From Malus domestica (taxonomy: Eukaryota > Streptophyta > Magnoliopsida > Rosales > Rosaceae): 64,000 bases of DNA. Of the stretch, positions 45,768-64,000 are shown one piece after another. The translations under genes were made by a program, and so were the position numbers. The stretch covers positions 756,501-820,500 of the forward strand of contig NC_091675.1 in assembly GCF_042453785.1 (NCBI RefSeq). Direction: 5' to 3'. Within the stretch, counting starts at the first letter, position 1; each line of letters starts with the position of its first letter. The notes under the pieces were generated by a model, which worked only from the letters and a program-made list of their open reading frames with translations, had not been told where the DNA came from and did no database searches.

Positions 45768-46094
45768 CAATTGATAAAAGAAAGGATGACTTGTTCATGT
45801 ATTTGGAATCTATTTTTGGATTTGTATGAACTTTTTGAGTGTAACATGTTTCATGGGGCTTGTTTTAGTTGGCAAGTCAGATCTCTTTAAAAAGCATTTT
45901 AGTAGAGGATAAATAATAATAATAATAATAATACATATGAGTTGTCGATGGCCGAATTGTATGACCCGTAAACGAACGAGACTGCGTGGCAATGAAAATC
46001 AAATATACATTGAAGATGAGATCTAACTTGCTTTATTTTGCAGTCCCATGCTGAATATTTTGAATAGATTTTTTCAAAAGTATATAACATTCTG
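45305..46094. other. Spacer between the gypsy element and the LINE
   Basis: AT-rich with two microsatellites: (CT)n at about 45729-45762 and (AAT)n at about 45911-45932. No gene. Confidence 0.7.
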
Positions 46095-48665
46095 TTTTTT
46101 TTTTTTCCCGAAAATAGAAATATATTAGATACGAATAGAAAAGTTTACATCCTGGGCTAGAATATTAAACAAAAATTCAGGCCCAATACAGTCCCACCCA
46201 TATTCACGACCCTCCTTGAAAACAAACTTAGCAACCGAGTGAGCAGCAGCATTGCCCTCCCTAGCCACGTACGAGAACGAAACTGACCTCAACCTACGCG
46301 CTAGAACCTCAATATCACCAAGAATACATTCAAGACTGAAATCATGATCCATTTCATGCCTAATTATCTGAATAATCACTTTGGCATCAGATTCAATAAC
46401 AACATTATCATACCCATAGTCAATACATGCCAAGAGGGCGGTCCTGATTGCAGCAGCTTCCCCAGCAGCCGCGGAGTGACACAGCGCAACGCCAGAGCCC
46501 CCAGCACCGTGAAGGAATCCAGCAAAGTCGCGGCAAACCCAGCCTACCCCCATGCGGAGGGTGTTCTTGCACCACGAGGCGTCAGTGTTGACCTTAAGGA
46601 TCCCGAACGCCGGCTTCTCCCATCTACAAGCCCCACGGTCCAAGGAAGCAATCTTCGATCGACACCCAGGCTGCTTTCCCGCAGGCTCGCTGAGCGTAGC
46701 ATCTCTGTATTTAGAGATGTTCATGCTCCAAGCCTCCAAAAGCTCCAAGGGCTGCCGGTGCACCCCATTAAAAACCACCTCGTTCCTGTTTTTCCACAGT
46801 CTCCATAACCCAAAGGCAAACTCCTGCATGATCTCCTCCGCGTTGTCCCTCCCTTTAACCCGAGTCCAGAACAACTCCCAGCTAGATAGGAAGTCTGCCC
46901 CTGCCAGCGTAAAGGAATTCAACTGAAGCGAAGAGGAGAACCAGAACAGGTGGCTAAGGTGGCATCGGAAGAATAGATGAGCTTCCGTCTCATCCATAGC
47001 ACCACAAACTCCACAGACGTTGTCCACTCTCATATGTCTCTGCTTCAGGTTACGTCGAACAGCCAGAGCATTGTTACAACATCGCCAGATAAAAATTTTA
47101 ATTTTGTTAGGTACCTTCAACTTCCAGATCAGGTTCCAAGCAGAGCAGTTCTTTGGCTTGTCGCTTGCAGACCCACAGCCTCTCTTCCCCAGAGCACCGT
47201 TTTCCATGAGGTTCATAGCCACTCCATACCCCGATCGCACCGAATAAACCCCATTCGCGTTGTGGTGCCATACCATCCGGTCCCGGCACCCAGTCTTGCT
47301 TAAGGGGATGCTTAAGATTAGTCTCACATCGTCCTGGTGAAAGCTTGCCAGGATCAGATCACGTTTCCAAGAGCTGGACCCCGAATCAATTAACTCACTT
47401 ACCCTAGTAGCATGCAAGCTTACTAAAGGCATAACTTTAAACGTAGAGGGCCTAGGAACCCATGGGTCCTCCCTAATGTTAATGCATGCCCCGTCCCCGA
47501 CCCGCCACCGCAGGCCATGTAGGAGCACCTTCCGGGCATCAAAGATGCCCTTCCAACCCCACGACGTGTTCCTACCCTTTCCCGCCTCAGTAAAGCTCTT
47601 CCCAGGATAATATTTTTCTTTCAGAACAGTAGCAAGCAACGACCCCGGATTCTGGATCAGCCGCCACCCAATCTTGGCAAGGAACGCCAGGTTAAAACAC
47701 TGGATATCCCTAAAGCCCAGCCCGCCGACTCGTTTTTGCTTCATTAACCGCTCCCATGAGATCCAGTGGACCCCCTTTCTCTGCTCGCTCCCTCTCCACC
47801 AGAAATTCCGGATAGCTTTCTCCAGGTCTCTACATACCCCAATGGGAAGTTTAAAACAACTCATGGCATAGCTTGGCATCGCCATGGCTACTGCCTTGAC
47901 AAGGACTTCCTTTCCTGCTTGGGATAGAAATTGCTCAGCCCAACCCGCCAGCCGGGATTCAAGCCTGTCCCGCACCTCTTCAAAAACCACTCTTTTAGAG
48001 TGGCCAAAATCAGATTGCAGCCCAAGATACCTACCAAAACCAGACTTGCATTGGATTCCCATAGTCCGGCCAATCTTTCTCCTCACCCTGTTCGAGGTCT
48101 TTGAGCCGAAGAAAATCGAGCTTTTGGACAGATTAACAACTTGGCCAGAGCCTCGGGCATATGTTCGCAGCACCTCTACGATGCCTCTCACCTCCTTCAC
48201 ACTTGCATGACCGAATAACACCGAGTCATCCGCAAAAAACAGATGCGAGATTGGGGTCCCGTTTGCCGACACACTGAACCCGTGGAGGGCACCCCGCTCC
48301 ATTCTTCTCCTGATGAGCATGGAAAGACCTTCTGTACAGAGCAAGAAGAGATAGGGAGATAGGGGGTCTCCTTGTCGCAACCCACGCTCCGGCAGGACAA
48401 GCCCAGTCGGGTTCCCGTTTACTAGGATGCTGAAAGAGGCCGTGGAAATGCACTCCTTGATCCAGTTGCAAAATAGGGGAGCGAACCCCAATTTCGCCAT
48501 CATGGATAAGAGGAACACCCACTCCACGCGGTCGTACGCCTTAGCCATGTCGAGCTTAATAGCCATGCCAGTCTGGTCACCTTTTTTTTGATGAAGCAGT
48601 GAGTGTAGTAGCTCGTGCACCACCAAAATGTTGTCCTGAATTTGTTTCCCAAATGCGAATGTTGC
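46095..48665 (-). mobile_element. 5'-truncated L1-type LINE
   Basis: On the minus strand the element starts abruptly inside the reverse transcriptase (about 48665) and ends with a run of A (T run 46095-46106 on the plus strand). The endonuclease and the first RT motifs are missing, as expected for a copy cut short during target-primed insertion. I could not identify a convincing target duplication. The element is visibly richer in GC than its flanks. Confidence 0.85.
46125..48626 (-). pseudogene. LINE reverse transcriptase / RNase H fragment, uninterrupted 833-codon frame
   Basis: Residues 1-200 hold the second half of the RT domain (AIKLDMAKAYDRVEW at 22-36, RQGDPLSP at 84-91, active site FADD at 131-134). 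The middle region is typical of plant L1 proteins. A zf-RVT domain follows (LIWKLKVPNKIKIFIWRCC... CGVCGAMDETEAHLFFRC), then a C-terminal plant RNase H domain (VNTDASW, GEAAAIRTAL, ESDAKVIIQ). There is not one stop or frameshift in 2.5 kb, so the copy is young. The Met at 48626 is just the first in the truncated frame. Confidence 0.9.
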
Positions 48666-48752
48666 TCAGGGGATGTTTGGGCTAAATTTTTAGAAAATTA
48701 AAGATTTTGAGTTTCACAAGATCTTTTGCTTGTGCATGAAATAAAATGTTAT

Positions 48753-49320
48753 GAGTAATGTTAGGTTGACTAAATTTGTATACTACAATTGCAAATTAAA
48801 TAATTTGTCAGCAACAAAAAATAAACATTTTAATCAACACTTAAGTAATAATCTAATTATTAACTTCCATATCATTTAATTTACAAAATTTAGGCCCAGC
48901 TTGGTATTGCTTTTTTTTTCTTCACCAAAAGCTGCTTCACTTTAAAGTTAAGCAGTAAAAAAGTGTTTGGTAAAAATAAAATATATTGCTTATTTTAAAA
49001 ATAATGGCATCCAGACAGCAGCTTTTGAAAGCATTTTACAAGTTGCTTTAATAAAAAGTGGAGTTGAGCCTTTAGAATATTTTTAAATCATGTAATACGC
49101 TCATTAATTTTAAACAATGACATAATTTATTCTCCTAGACATTGCTTTTACATCGTTTTTCATACTTACAACACTTTTAAAAACACAGTTTATCAAACGC
49201 TAAACTGCTTTATTTTGTAGATGATTATTCTTAAAGTACAACATAAGCAATTTATTCAAAAAAAACATATCAATCCCAAATTGGCCATTAGTCTACACAG
49301 TTAGTCTTCCTAGCATTACC
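48753..49320. mobile_element. MITE, family A copy 2 (split by another MITE)
   Basis: Left end GAGTAATGTTAGGTTGACTA and right end (reverse complement of GTTAGTCTTCCTAGCATTACC) match each other once the Tourist-like element at 48893-49287 is removed. The interior block CAACACTTAAGTAATAATCT is the inverted counterpart of the copy at 833-986. Confidence 0.7.
48893..49287. mobile_element. Tourist-like MITE (PIF/Harbinger type), copy 2, nested
   Basis: Ends GGCCCAGCTTGG and CCCAAATTGGCCA, flanked by TTA on both sides (48890-48892 and 49288-49290). Related to the element at 10077-10452. It lies inside MITE family A copy 2. Confidence 0.75.
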
Positions 49321-50324
49321 AAAAATGTTATTGGCCATTTGGAATGAGTTTTAAATTATATCAAGCCTCATTAGTGTTTAATGGATTTTTTTTTTTAAAA
49401 GATAAATAAAAAATACTATTAAGGCTTGACAACAATTAACAACGTCCAAAAATTTCCAAATTCAACATGAACTTTAAGAAGCTTGGGGCGTGACAGAAAA
49501 TGTACGAAACCGTAATTTTTTTTTAAATAAATAAATAACAAAAACGAGAGAATGCAAGTGTTAGGGTGGGGTAATACAACATCCCTCATGCCAATTATCC
49601 CAGTTAATTTCCGGTCTTAGTACAAAAAACAAACATATATTATGTAATAATGCAATGTTATGAAATCACAAACTCACTCCCTTCAGGATCATTATGAAAA
49701 TCACAAACTCAGTCTCTTCTAATCCCGCTAACACAAATTTAAAGCATCCAAACATGCATGTCACATACTATACTTATACCACTTGGCCTCGAGTACCTTA
49801 GAATATGAATTAGCACTCGTCCATATAATTAAAACTTGTGTTCCATTGATTATATAAACACTTTCTCCGATACCCAATTATATACTCAAAAGCGTGACAT
49901 ATACAATTTTTCAAGATTAAGTCTCCAAGTCCTTCCACAACCTCTGGATATATCAACCCTCAACACTCACACACGCACGCACAAAACTGTGTCCTTCCAT
50001 GCATGAATGCTTATGTATGTATGACATTACCATTCTCAAATGTTATCCATCACAATCCAAAGAGTATAATCATTAATAACACTTATACATATACATACGC
50101 ATAGAAATACATGTTAAGCATATAACCAATATACAATCAAGAAATCACATTTAATATATTTACTATCAGCACAAAGATTAAAATAGATATAGGCCTATCA
50201 TTGGGAAATAGTATGAAACCTACCTCAATTACATGCTAGGCAATTTACCAATGTAAGCCTCAAAAGTGCTCGGATACACTCCTGAGCCTTGTGAAAGATT
50301 TACAATACTATTAAATTTTGGAAG

Positions 50325-51545
50325 TTGAAAATTCATAAAAAAAACACTTACGGGGCACAATATATCGTAAGATCGCTTCCAAAAGGTTTATAAAGTTTTA
50401 TGTAATGCTCATGTAAAAGATCTTGCAAAACTCAAAATTTTCATATTTTACGAAAATCGTGAGCAAGTCATGCTTTTTGATCAATTTGCCAATTTCTATA
50501 AAAACCATTGAAAACCCAATTTCGTGCAATTTCACCGCACTCTAAACTTTTTAAGTTATATTGGATGTTCCGGAGATATTCAGAACGTTGGTAATTAGCG
50601 TCGGGCGTTGCTAGTATTTTTAATTTAGTAATATGTTTTGTAAATTGAAAAATTCATAAAAAATATTTAGTCTCAATAAATCATAAGACCGGATATAAAA
50701 GGCTTATAAAATTGTACTTAATGTGCACGCAAAAGATCTTGTGAAACTCAAAATTTTTAAGTTTTACGAAAATCGTGAGTTGCGTAAGTCATGTTATTTG
50801 ATCAATTTTGCCAATTTCAATAAAAATCATTGAAACCCTGAGCTCGTGCAATTTTGGCACACCCTTAAGTTTTTTGTACTGGACGTTCCGGAGATGTTCT
50901 GAACATTTGTAATCATTGTCGTGCCTTGCTAGTATTTTCATTTAGTATTATATTTTGGATCTTGAAAATTCCATAAAAAAATACTTAGGGGGCTTAATAA
51001 ATCGTAAGACCGTTTTCAAAAGGCTTATAAAGTTTTACTTAATGCACATGCAAAAGATCTTGTGAAACTCAAATTTTCATTTTTACGAATATCATGAGTT
51101 GTAAGTCACGGATTTTGATCATTTTTTCCTATTTTTATAAAAATCGTCGAAACCCCGATTTCGTGCATTTTTGCCGCACCCTAAGCTTCTTACAGTTTAT
51201 ATTGAATGTTCAGGAGATATTCTGAGCGTTTGTAATCATTGTTGTGCCTTGCTACTTGCTAGTGTTTTTTAATTTAGTTTTATTTTTGTAGCTTGAAAAA
51301 TTCATAAAAAACACTTACCGGGCTCAATAAATTGTAAGACCACTTCCAAAAATCTTATAAAGCTTTACTCAATGCGCATTCAAAAAATCTTGCGAAACTC
51401 AAAAATTTTCATTTTTACGAAAATCGTGAGTTATAAGTCACGTTTATTTTTTAATTTTTTTAATCAATTTTCCCAATTTCTAAGAAAAACCGTTGACAAA
51501 CCGATTTCGTCCAATCGAACCACGCTGGTATTTTCATTGGTCTTG
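50325..51545. repeat. Tandem array of about four diverged units of about 320 bp
   Basis: Successive units start near 50325, 50650, 50965 and 51298 with GAAAATTCATAAAAAA-type sequence. Each contains, in the same order, a TAAGACC.(C/T)TTCCAAAAGG block, a CAAAAGATCTTG(T/C)GAAACTC block, TTTTACGAAAATCGTGAG, TTTCGTGCAATTT and TGTTCCGGAGATATTC-like blocks. The last unit is partial. Units differ by roughly 15-20% by eye, so the array is old or degenerating. Confidence 0.8.
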
Positions 51546-51734
51546 GCATTCACCAGCATGCGTCATAGATGACTTTATAATGACTCTCATCGATCAAGGT
51601 GCAGCTTCGAAAGTCGTTTGTTTAATGGACTTGATTAGAACAATATTCATGGGAATTAATTAAATTCTAAATAACCAGAGACCTGATCAACCTAATATTT
51701 TATAGGATTAGGTAATTAATGCTGAACAGCTGAA

Positions 51735-51990
51735 TAACACCTGCTGTCCAATAATCTGTTCAAAGTACTTCTCACTTCATGCATGTGTCTTGCTGCAAAT
51801 CTTTTATGCGCGATCTCTGCATTTGGTAAAATCTCTGAAAAACTACTGCCATGTAATTCCAAATTAGCAACTTAATCCTATTTATACGTGGCTTTAATAA
51901 TAGCTATAGAGTCAAACCGACGCCCGTGTAATAACACCTGTTGTCCAATAATCTGTAAAATCTCTGCAACTTAATCCTATTTTCATGCGG
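51735..51990. repeat. Partial direct duplication
   Basis: AACACCTG(C/T)TGTCCAATAATCTGT, AAAATCTCTG and GCAACTTAATCCTATTT occur twice in the same order (about 51736-51885 and 51932-51982), the second time without the intervening sequence. A second shared block, CAAACCGACGCCCGTGTGAA-like, occurs at about 51914 and 52012. Confidence 0.7.
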
Positions 51991-52105
51991 ATATCATTAT
52001 TTGAATGAGGACAAACCGACGCCCGTGTGAATGCAGCTCAACGTGGATCAAACATTCCAAGCAAAAGAGGCAAACCAGACTCAGCAGTAACCAATCCTTT
52101 CAATT

Positions 52106-52108
<3 letters not shown>

Positions 52109-52160
<52 letters not shown>
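52109..52160. repeat. (GA)26 microsatellite
   Basis: An uninterrupted GA dinucleotide run of 52 bases, likely polymorphic in length. Confidence 0.95.
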
Positions 52161-52164
<4 letters not shown>

Positions 52165-52952
52165 ATGCATTTGAGTTCTTCTGGTAAGAAAGAAGAAAAA
52201 AGCGAGAGAGAGATGAATGGGACCCCAATTTTCCCACCACCCGACCATTACAAGCTGTGACTGCGGTGCACTCGTGCGCTTGGTTGGTTCTGAGGAACCT
52301 TATAATTTCATATCTTGGCAGGACATATATGGCTTAAAACGTACGAGTTTTTCGTACTGACTTGAGTGTGATGAGGTTAAGCATTGGGCATCCAGATCAC
52401 ATGATCATTCGACCAGACAATTTAAGTTACTCCAGTCTCTTGTTGTGATTTGGTTTGTACTTGGTCCCAAACTATCAAGAAAACTGAACCTTCCTTTATT
52501 AGGCCCAATAGTATTTTTTTTTAAATGGGCCACAGGGAGAATAGTCTTTTCCTGACGAAGTTTATAGCCTTCGAGCTGAATGTGATTCTTTTAAGTAGAA
52601 TAATTCACAAACAAATCTTAGTATTTTTTTAGCATTTCATCTTTGGAAAAATTGGACAAAGACAAATTCTTGACCAAGAAAACAAGTCACTAATTCTAAA
52701 CTCCAAAAATGAATGAGAAAACAAGTCTCAATTGCAAAAGGGAAAAATTGGAAAAACTCGAGCCTCTCCTCTTACCTGGGAATCAACTTATACAAACTGC
52801 TGTCCACATGTAGTCCGCTACTTTGCTGACTCTAAAATGCCAACTGCAGCGGCAATCAAAGCGAAAAATAACTTCTGCTTCCATTTTCGCCATTCGGGGC
52901 GGGCGCCCGACCAAATATAGTACAACAATTTCATCACAAGCACAAGCTCGTC

Positions 52953-60786
<7,834 letters not shown>

Positions 60787-63700
60787 TGTCAATTGGAGTT
60801 AGCTCGCGGTGGTGAACTAACAGATTACGAATCCAGAAAGTGAGGGAAAATCAGAACCCTAACCCTAATCGCTGCCTGAAACTTTAGCGGGGAAAGAGTG
60901 ATAATGTACAAAAGAAGAAAGGTGAGCGCCAGTGTTAGTTTGGCGAGGCGGTGGAATTAGGGTGAGGAAGTGACGATTTGACGGTTATACCCCTGGAAAT
61001 TTGGAAATGTAAGGCTATGGTTTGGGGATAAGGAACAGGGGTAATTATGTCAATCGCTGGAGTCTTGTTTTCCTTTTCGGTTTTTGTTTCCGAATTCGAA
61101 TCGTCCTACCCGAAACCGGAAAGCTTACATATTGGGCCAATGGCTACTAGGTGACCCCGTTGCTAACAAACGAGCCCAAGTCCTAAGACGCTTAAGGCCC
61201 AATTAACCATTGTGTTTCTTGGGTGTTGAGGATTTTTGGATAACTATTTCAATGATTCGGATTATCGGATATGAAACATAACCAGTTGATCTCTACTTGA
61301 TTGATTAACATCTTAGACTCGACTTGAACAAATGGCGATGACAATATGTGTTTGCACTTAGTAGTGATGAGGATCCGATGAGGTTACCTTATTATTAGAG
61401 GAAGGGAAACGAGTAGGATATAATTTACGAGGTCTAGGTCTCCAACGTTAACTCTGAATCTTTTCTGCATGCCCTTGTTCGTGCTATAAGAACTTTTCTA
61501 AACCTCATTTTCAAACGTCGTAGAATTCTCTGGACAAATACAACATAATACATACGATTTTTTCTCTGTATCCGTACATAAACCCATAAATATTTCTCAA
61601 AGAACATTGATGTCATGTCACCCACTTATATAATGTATCTACACAACATGTTGGCTCAATTCGCTTGCATTCTCGTATTGTGTCTTTGATGTGAAGATGC
61701 TAAAGTCAACACTTTCAAATAAATGGTCGAAAATGATGCCCACTATTCGCATATTTTAAACCCTACTATTATATGCCCACCATCCCCACCACAAAAATTG
61801 CGAAACTCAAGTTAAATAGAAAGCCACTTGTTAATATCATTATTGCATATGGATTATGGAACACAGATTCGTTTGGGAATTGTTAAATGTGTCATTGATA
61901 ATATATTAATATAACATCCGCGACACATAAATGTATTAACATATTATTAATACACTTTCGACAATAGTAGTGCACTTCTTCGATACTACACATAGAACTT
62001 TCTTCTTTTCTTTTTTTTTTTTTTTTTTTTGTGGGAGATAAACTTGAGTAAAGATGTCCGCCCACTTTACTCATAGAATATTTTTCACAAAAAAATTAGC
62101 AGAGCCTCATGTTTTATGTCTTTGTTGTTCCACACGATCTCACTTTGCGTCAAAGTAGGGCGCCCTATACCTTCCCATTATTTAGTTTTAATGTGAAACC
62201 TAATCATATGATAATACTATAATCTAGTGATATTTTATTTTATTTATAAGTAAAAGGTTTTATATTTGATTCATATAAACGATGAATCAAAACTTAAATT
62301 CAGTATTGTTGATCCTAAAAACTAAAACTATCAAGCCTACGTGGCGTGCAGGATGAGTAACTAATGAGCTAACTATGTCATTCGGTTATGTGCAGGGCAT
62401 GCCAACTCGACGCCCGAGCTTAGCCGAAGAGTAAATTATGTTAATGTCGCGTTGAGCGCGATGCTAACTTCTTGATCTTGCGAATGCGGCCGAGGAAGGA
62501 ATACGTCTTAGCCTTTGGGTTCTAAAGCCTGAAGACAAGGATGCTAGTTCTGCGAAGTTTACAAATCGTCGGCGCCGGGTTCGGTCACAGTGATTATATT
62601 TGTGAGAGTATAAGCACGCTGAACTGGCACCAGACTATATAGACACAAATATTTGAAAGAGATGTATGTCTTGATGGTAAATATGGTTCGATCGTCAGAA
62701 TGCCGAACTTTAAAGTGTACTTGTGAATATCCAATTATAAAACAACTTGGCGTTCAACGTGCCAAGCCTAGTAACATATAACACCTCACTTCGTCGAGAA
62801 GGTTGATGAAATGACATCTACCAACAAGAACTTGAAAGTCCTTGTCGACCGAAACTTTGATAAATAACCAATCGGTCTCGAAGCAATGTTGTTTATCCAA
62901 ACTGAAGGTGCTCCTTGATCGACTGATTCTACAACTCCAGTGATGTTTATCAAAACTGAAGATGTCGCCGGTTGCCTTCACAGTGTTGTTTATCCAAATT
63001 GAAGATGTGTTGGCAGAATAAATGGGACAAGGATAAAATCTCAAAGGTTGTTGAGAAGCTCTGTGCAGGGTAATTTGTGTGTTGAATTGGAGAGGGCCAC
63101 AATGTTGCATGCGACTCTGTATTTATAGCATCCATACTTTTTGCTTGGAACGGCCTAATAATTTCGTAGAAATCAATTGAAACTCAAACTCGTATAAACC
63201 TATCCCATCCAAAAGCCTATCCGTGGCAGACTTATCCCATCATAACAAAAAACCTAGCCTGCCTAGGCTTCTTACCTCATCATAATTCCATCAAATCACT
63301 TCACCAATTGAATCCATCATGCACATTTCCCCTGACGAAGACCATGTACATGCATGATGGTTCATTCACCAAATTAAACTCTAAAGTAATTATAATTGAT
63401 GAAATATAATCACCACATCTCAAGATAAAGCCACGTGCTACAACCCCATTCACTCCAACACGTCCATGAATTCCAAGCCAATTTGAATTGTACCACCCAC
63501 TTCAATATCAGAAATAGGAATTGTTTTTTATAATAATTAGCCACGTAGGAGATTGCATGCACCTGGGGCTTTGATATGATGAGCCCATTCGAATGTCTTC
63601 ATGCAATCCTTTGAAGACGGATCAGGTCATCTATTTTCAAAACAACCAGCTAGATACTACTAATATTAGGTTTAGATATCCTAGTATATATTAAGAGATA

Positions 63701-64000
63701 ATATCATATTTAAAATCACAATATTATTTCTCAAAATTAATTGAAAATCATTTCAACCGCTTTAACATTTAATAATCTAAAATTATGCTCATTCAACGAT
63801 CTCGATTACTCGAACCAATGGTGTAATTTTGAATCCAAACAAGAATCGGTGGGTTTTAAACCTCTAGCCTTTACTTTAGTAACTTTGCAATCATATTCAA
63901 TTGCTTTCAAAGGCTACTTTTTACTTATGGATTCTGGTCCCGAAAGTCCCTCTAACAACTTGAGCGTTGAGAGTTGAGACCACCCCAGACGCAGCAGCCA
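60787..64000. other. XRN3 upstream region and gene-free right edge
   Basis: About 150 bases of probable XRN3 leader, then AT-rich sequence with a long T run (about 62010-62031). The segment 62380-62660 is richer in GC. A cluster of three related TGTTTATC(C)AAA(A)CTGAAG(G/A)TG motifs lies at about 62888-63008, followed by a TATAAATA box on the minus strand at about 63117-63125. This looks like part of an LTR or a dead promoter. No protein-coding gene is recognised. Confidence 0.5.
62340..63200 (-). mobile_element. Possible solo LTR or LTR fragment
   Basis: A GC-shifted segment with internal degenerate repeats and a TATA box (TATAAATACAGAG) on the minus strand. No matching second LTR, defined TG...CA ends or target duplication could be found, so this is a weak call. 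Confidence 0.25.

Larger units (their letters stand above)
48666..52952. other. Repeat-rich region between the LINE and the XRN3 3' end
   Basis: Contains MITE family A copy 2 with a nested Tourist-like MITE, an AT-rich stretch of unknown origin (49330-50320), an array of about 320-bp tandem units, a partial direct duplication (about 51735-51990) and a long (GA)n. No protein-coding gene is supported. The last few hundred bases are probably XRN3 3' UTR. Confidence 0.6.

Noticed and set aside
46344-48210. Several plus-strand frames of 65-154 codons
   Set aside because: Antisense shadows of the long LINE frame.

Overview
This is nuclear DNA from a eudicot plant. The genes are split by short AT-rich GT-AG introns, the gene content is plant-specific (a GH9 endoglucanase, a LOG cytokinin-activating enzyme, the thylakoid protein LQY1, an HVA22-like protein), and MITEs, plant LTR retrotransposons, LINEs and SINEs are dense. 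The repeat types recall woody Rosaceae such as apple or pear, but that is an impression from memory, not a search result. There are no operons, CRISPR arrays or prokaryotic features.

Layout. (1) 1-651, minus strand: the 5' part of a C2H2-like zinc finger gene running off the left edge. (2) 5354-24765: five plus-strand genes. They are TRM6 (tRNA m1A58 methyltransferase partner subunit), an HVA22-like gene, LQY1 (photosystem II repair), DPH5 (diphthamide synthesis) and a membrane-anchored GH9 endoglucanase. (3) 28360-30363, minus: a LOG gene. (4) 30364-52950: transposon-rich DNA with two tRNA-related SINEs carrying target duplications, a 9.8-kb Ty3/gypsy element of Tat type with both LTRs and a 5-bp target duplication, a 5'-truncated L1-type LINE, nested MITEs and a tandem array of about 320-bp units. 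(5) 52953-60786, minus: a 23-exon XRN3-type 5'-3' exoribonuclease gene. (6) 60787-64000: no recognisable gene, possibly an LTR remnant.

Gene models were built by hand from splice sites and reading phase. All complete models (TRM6 460 aa, HVA22-like 295, LQY1 160, DPH5 281, GH9 526, LOG 216, XRN3 1067) stay in frame across every junction. The genes do not form one pathway. The C2H2, HVA22-like, LQY1, GH9 and XRN3 genes match, as I recall them, a neighbouring set on Arabidopsis chromosome 1 (around At1g75660-At1g75710), so the window looks like a conserved block expanded by transposons.

I did not find a new multi-gene system. The most interesting observations concern mobile DNA: a SINE joining a tRNA-Val(CAC) head to an RTE-LINE tail, a 1.39-kb foldback element whose empty target site survives in a neighbouring duplicate, a MITE nested in a MITE, and several unexplained hairpins.
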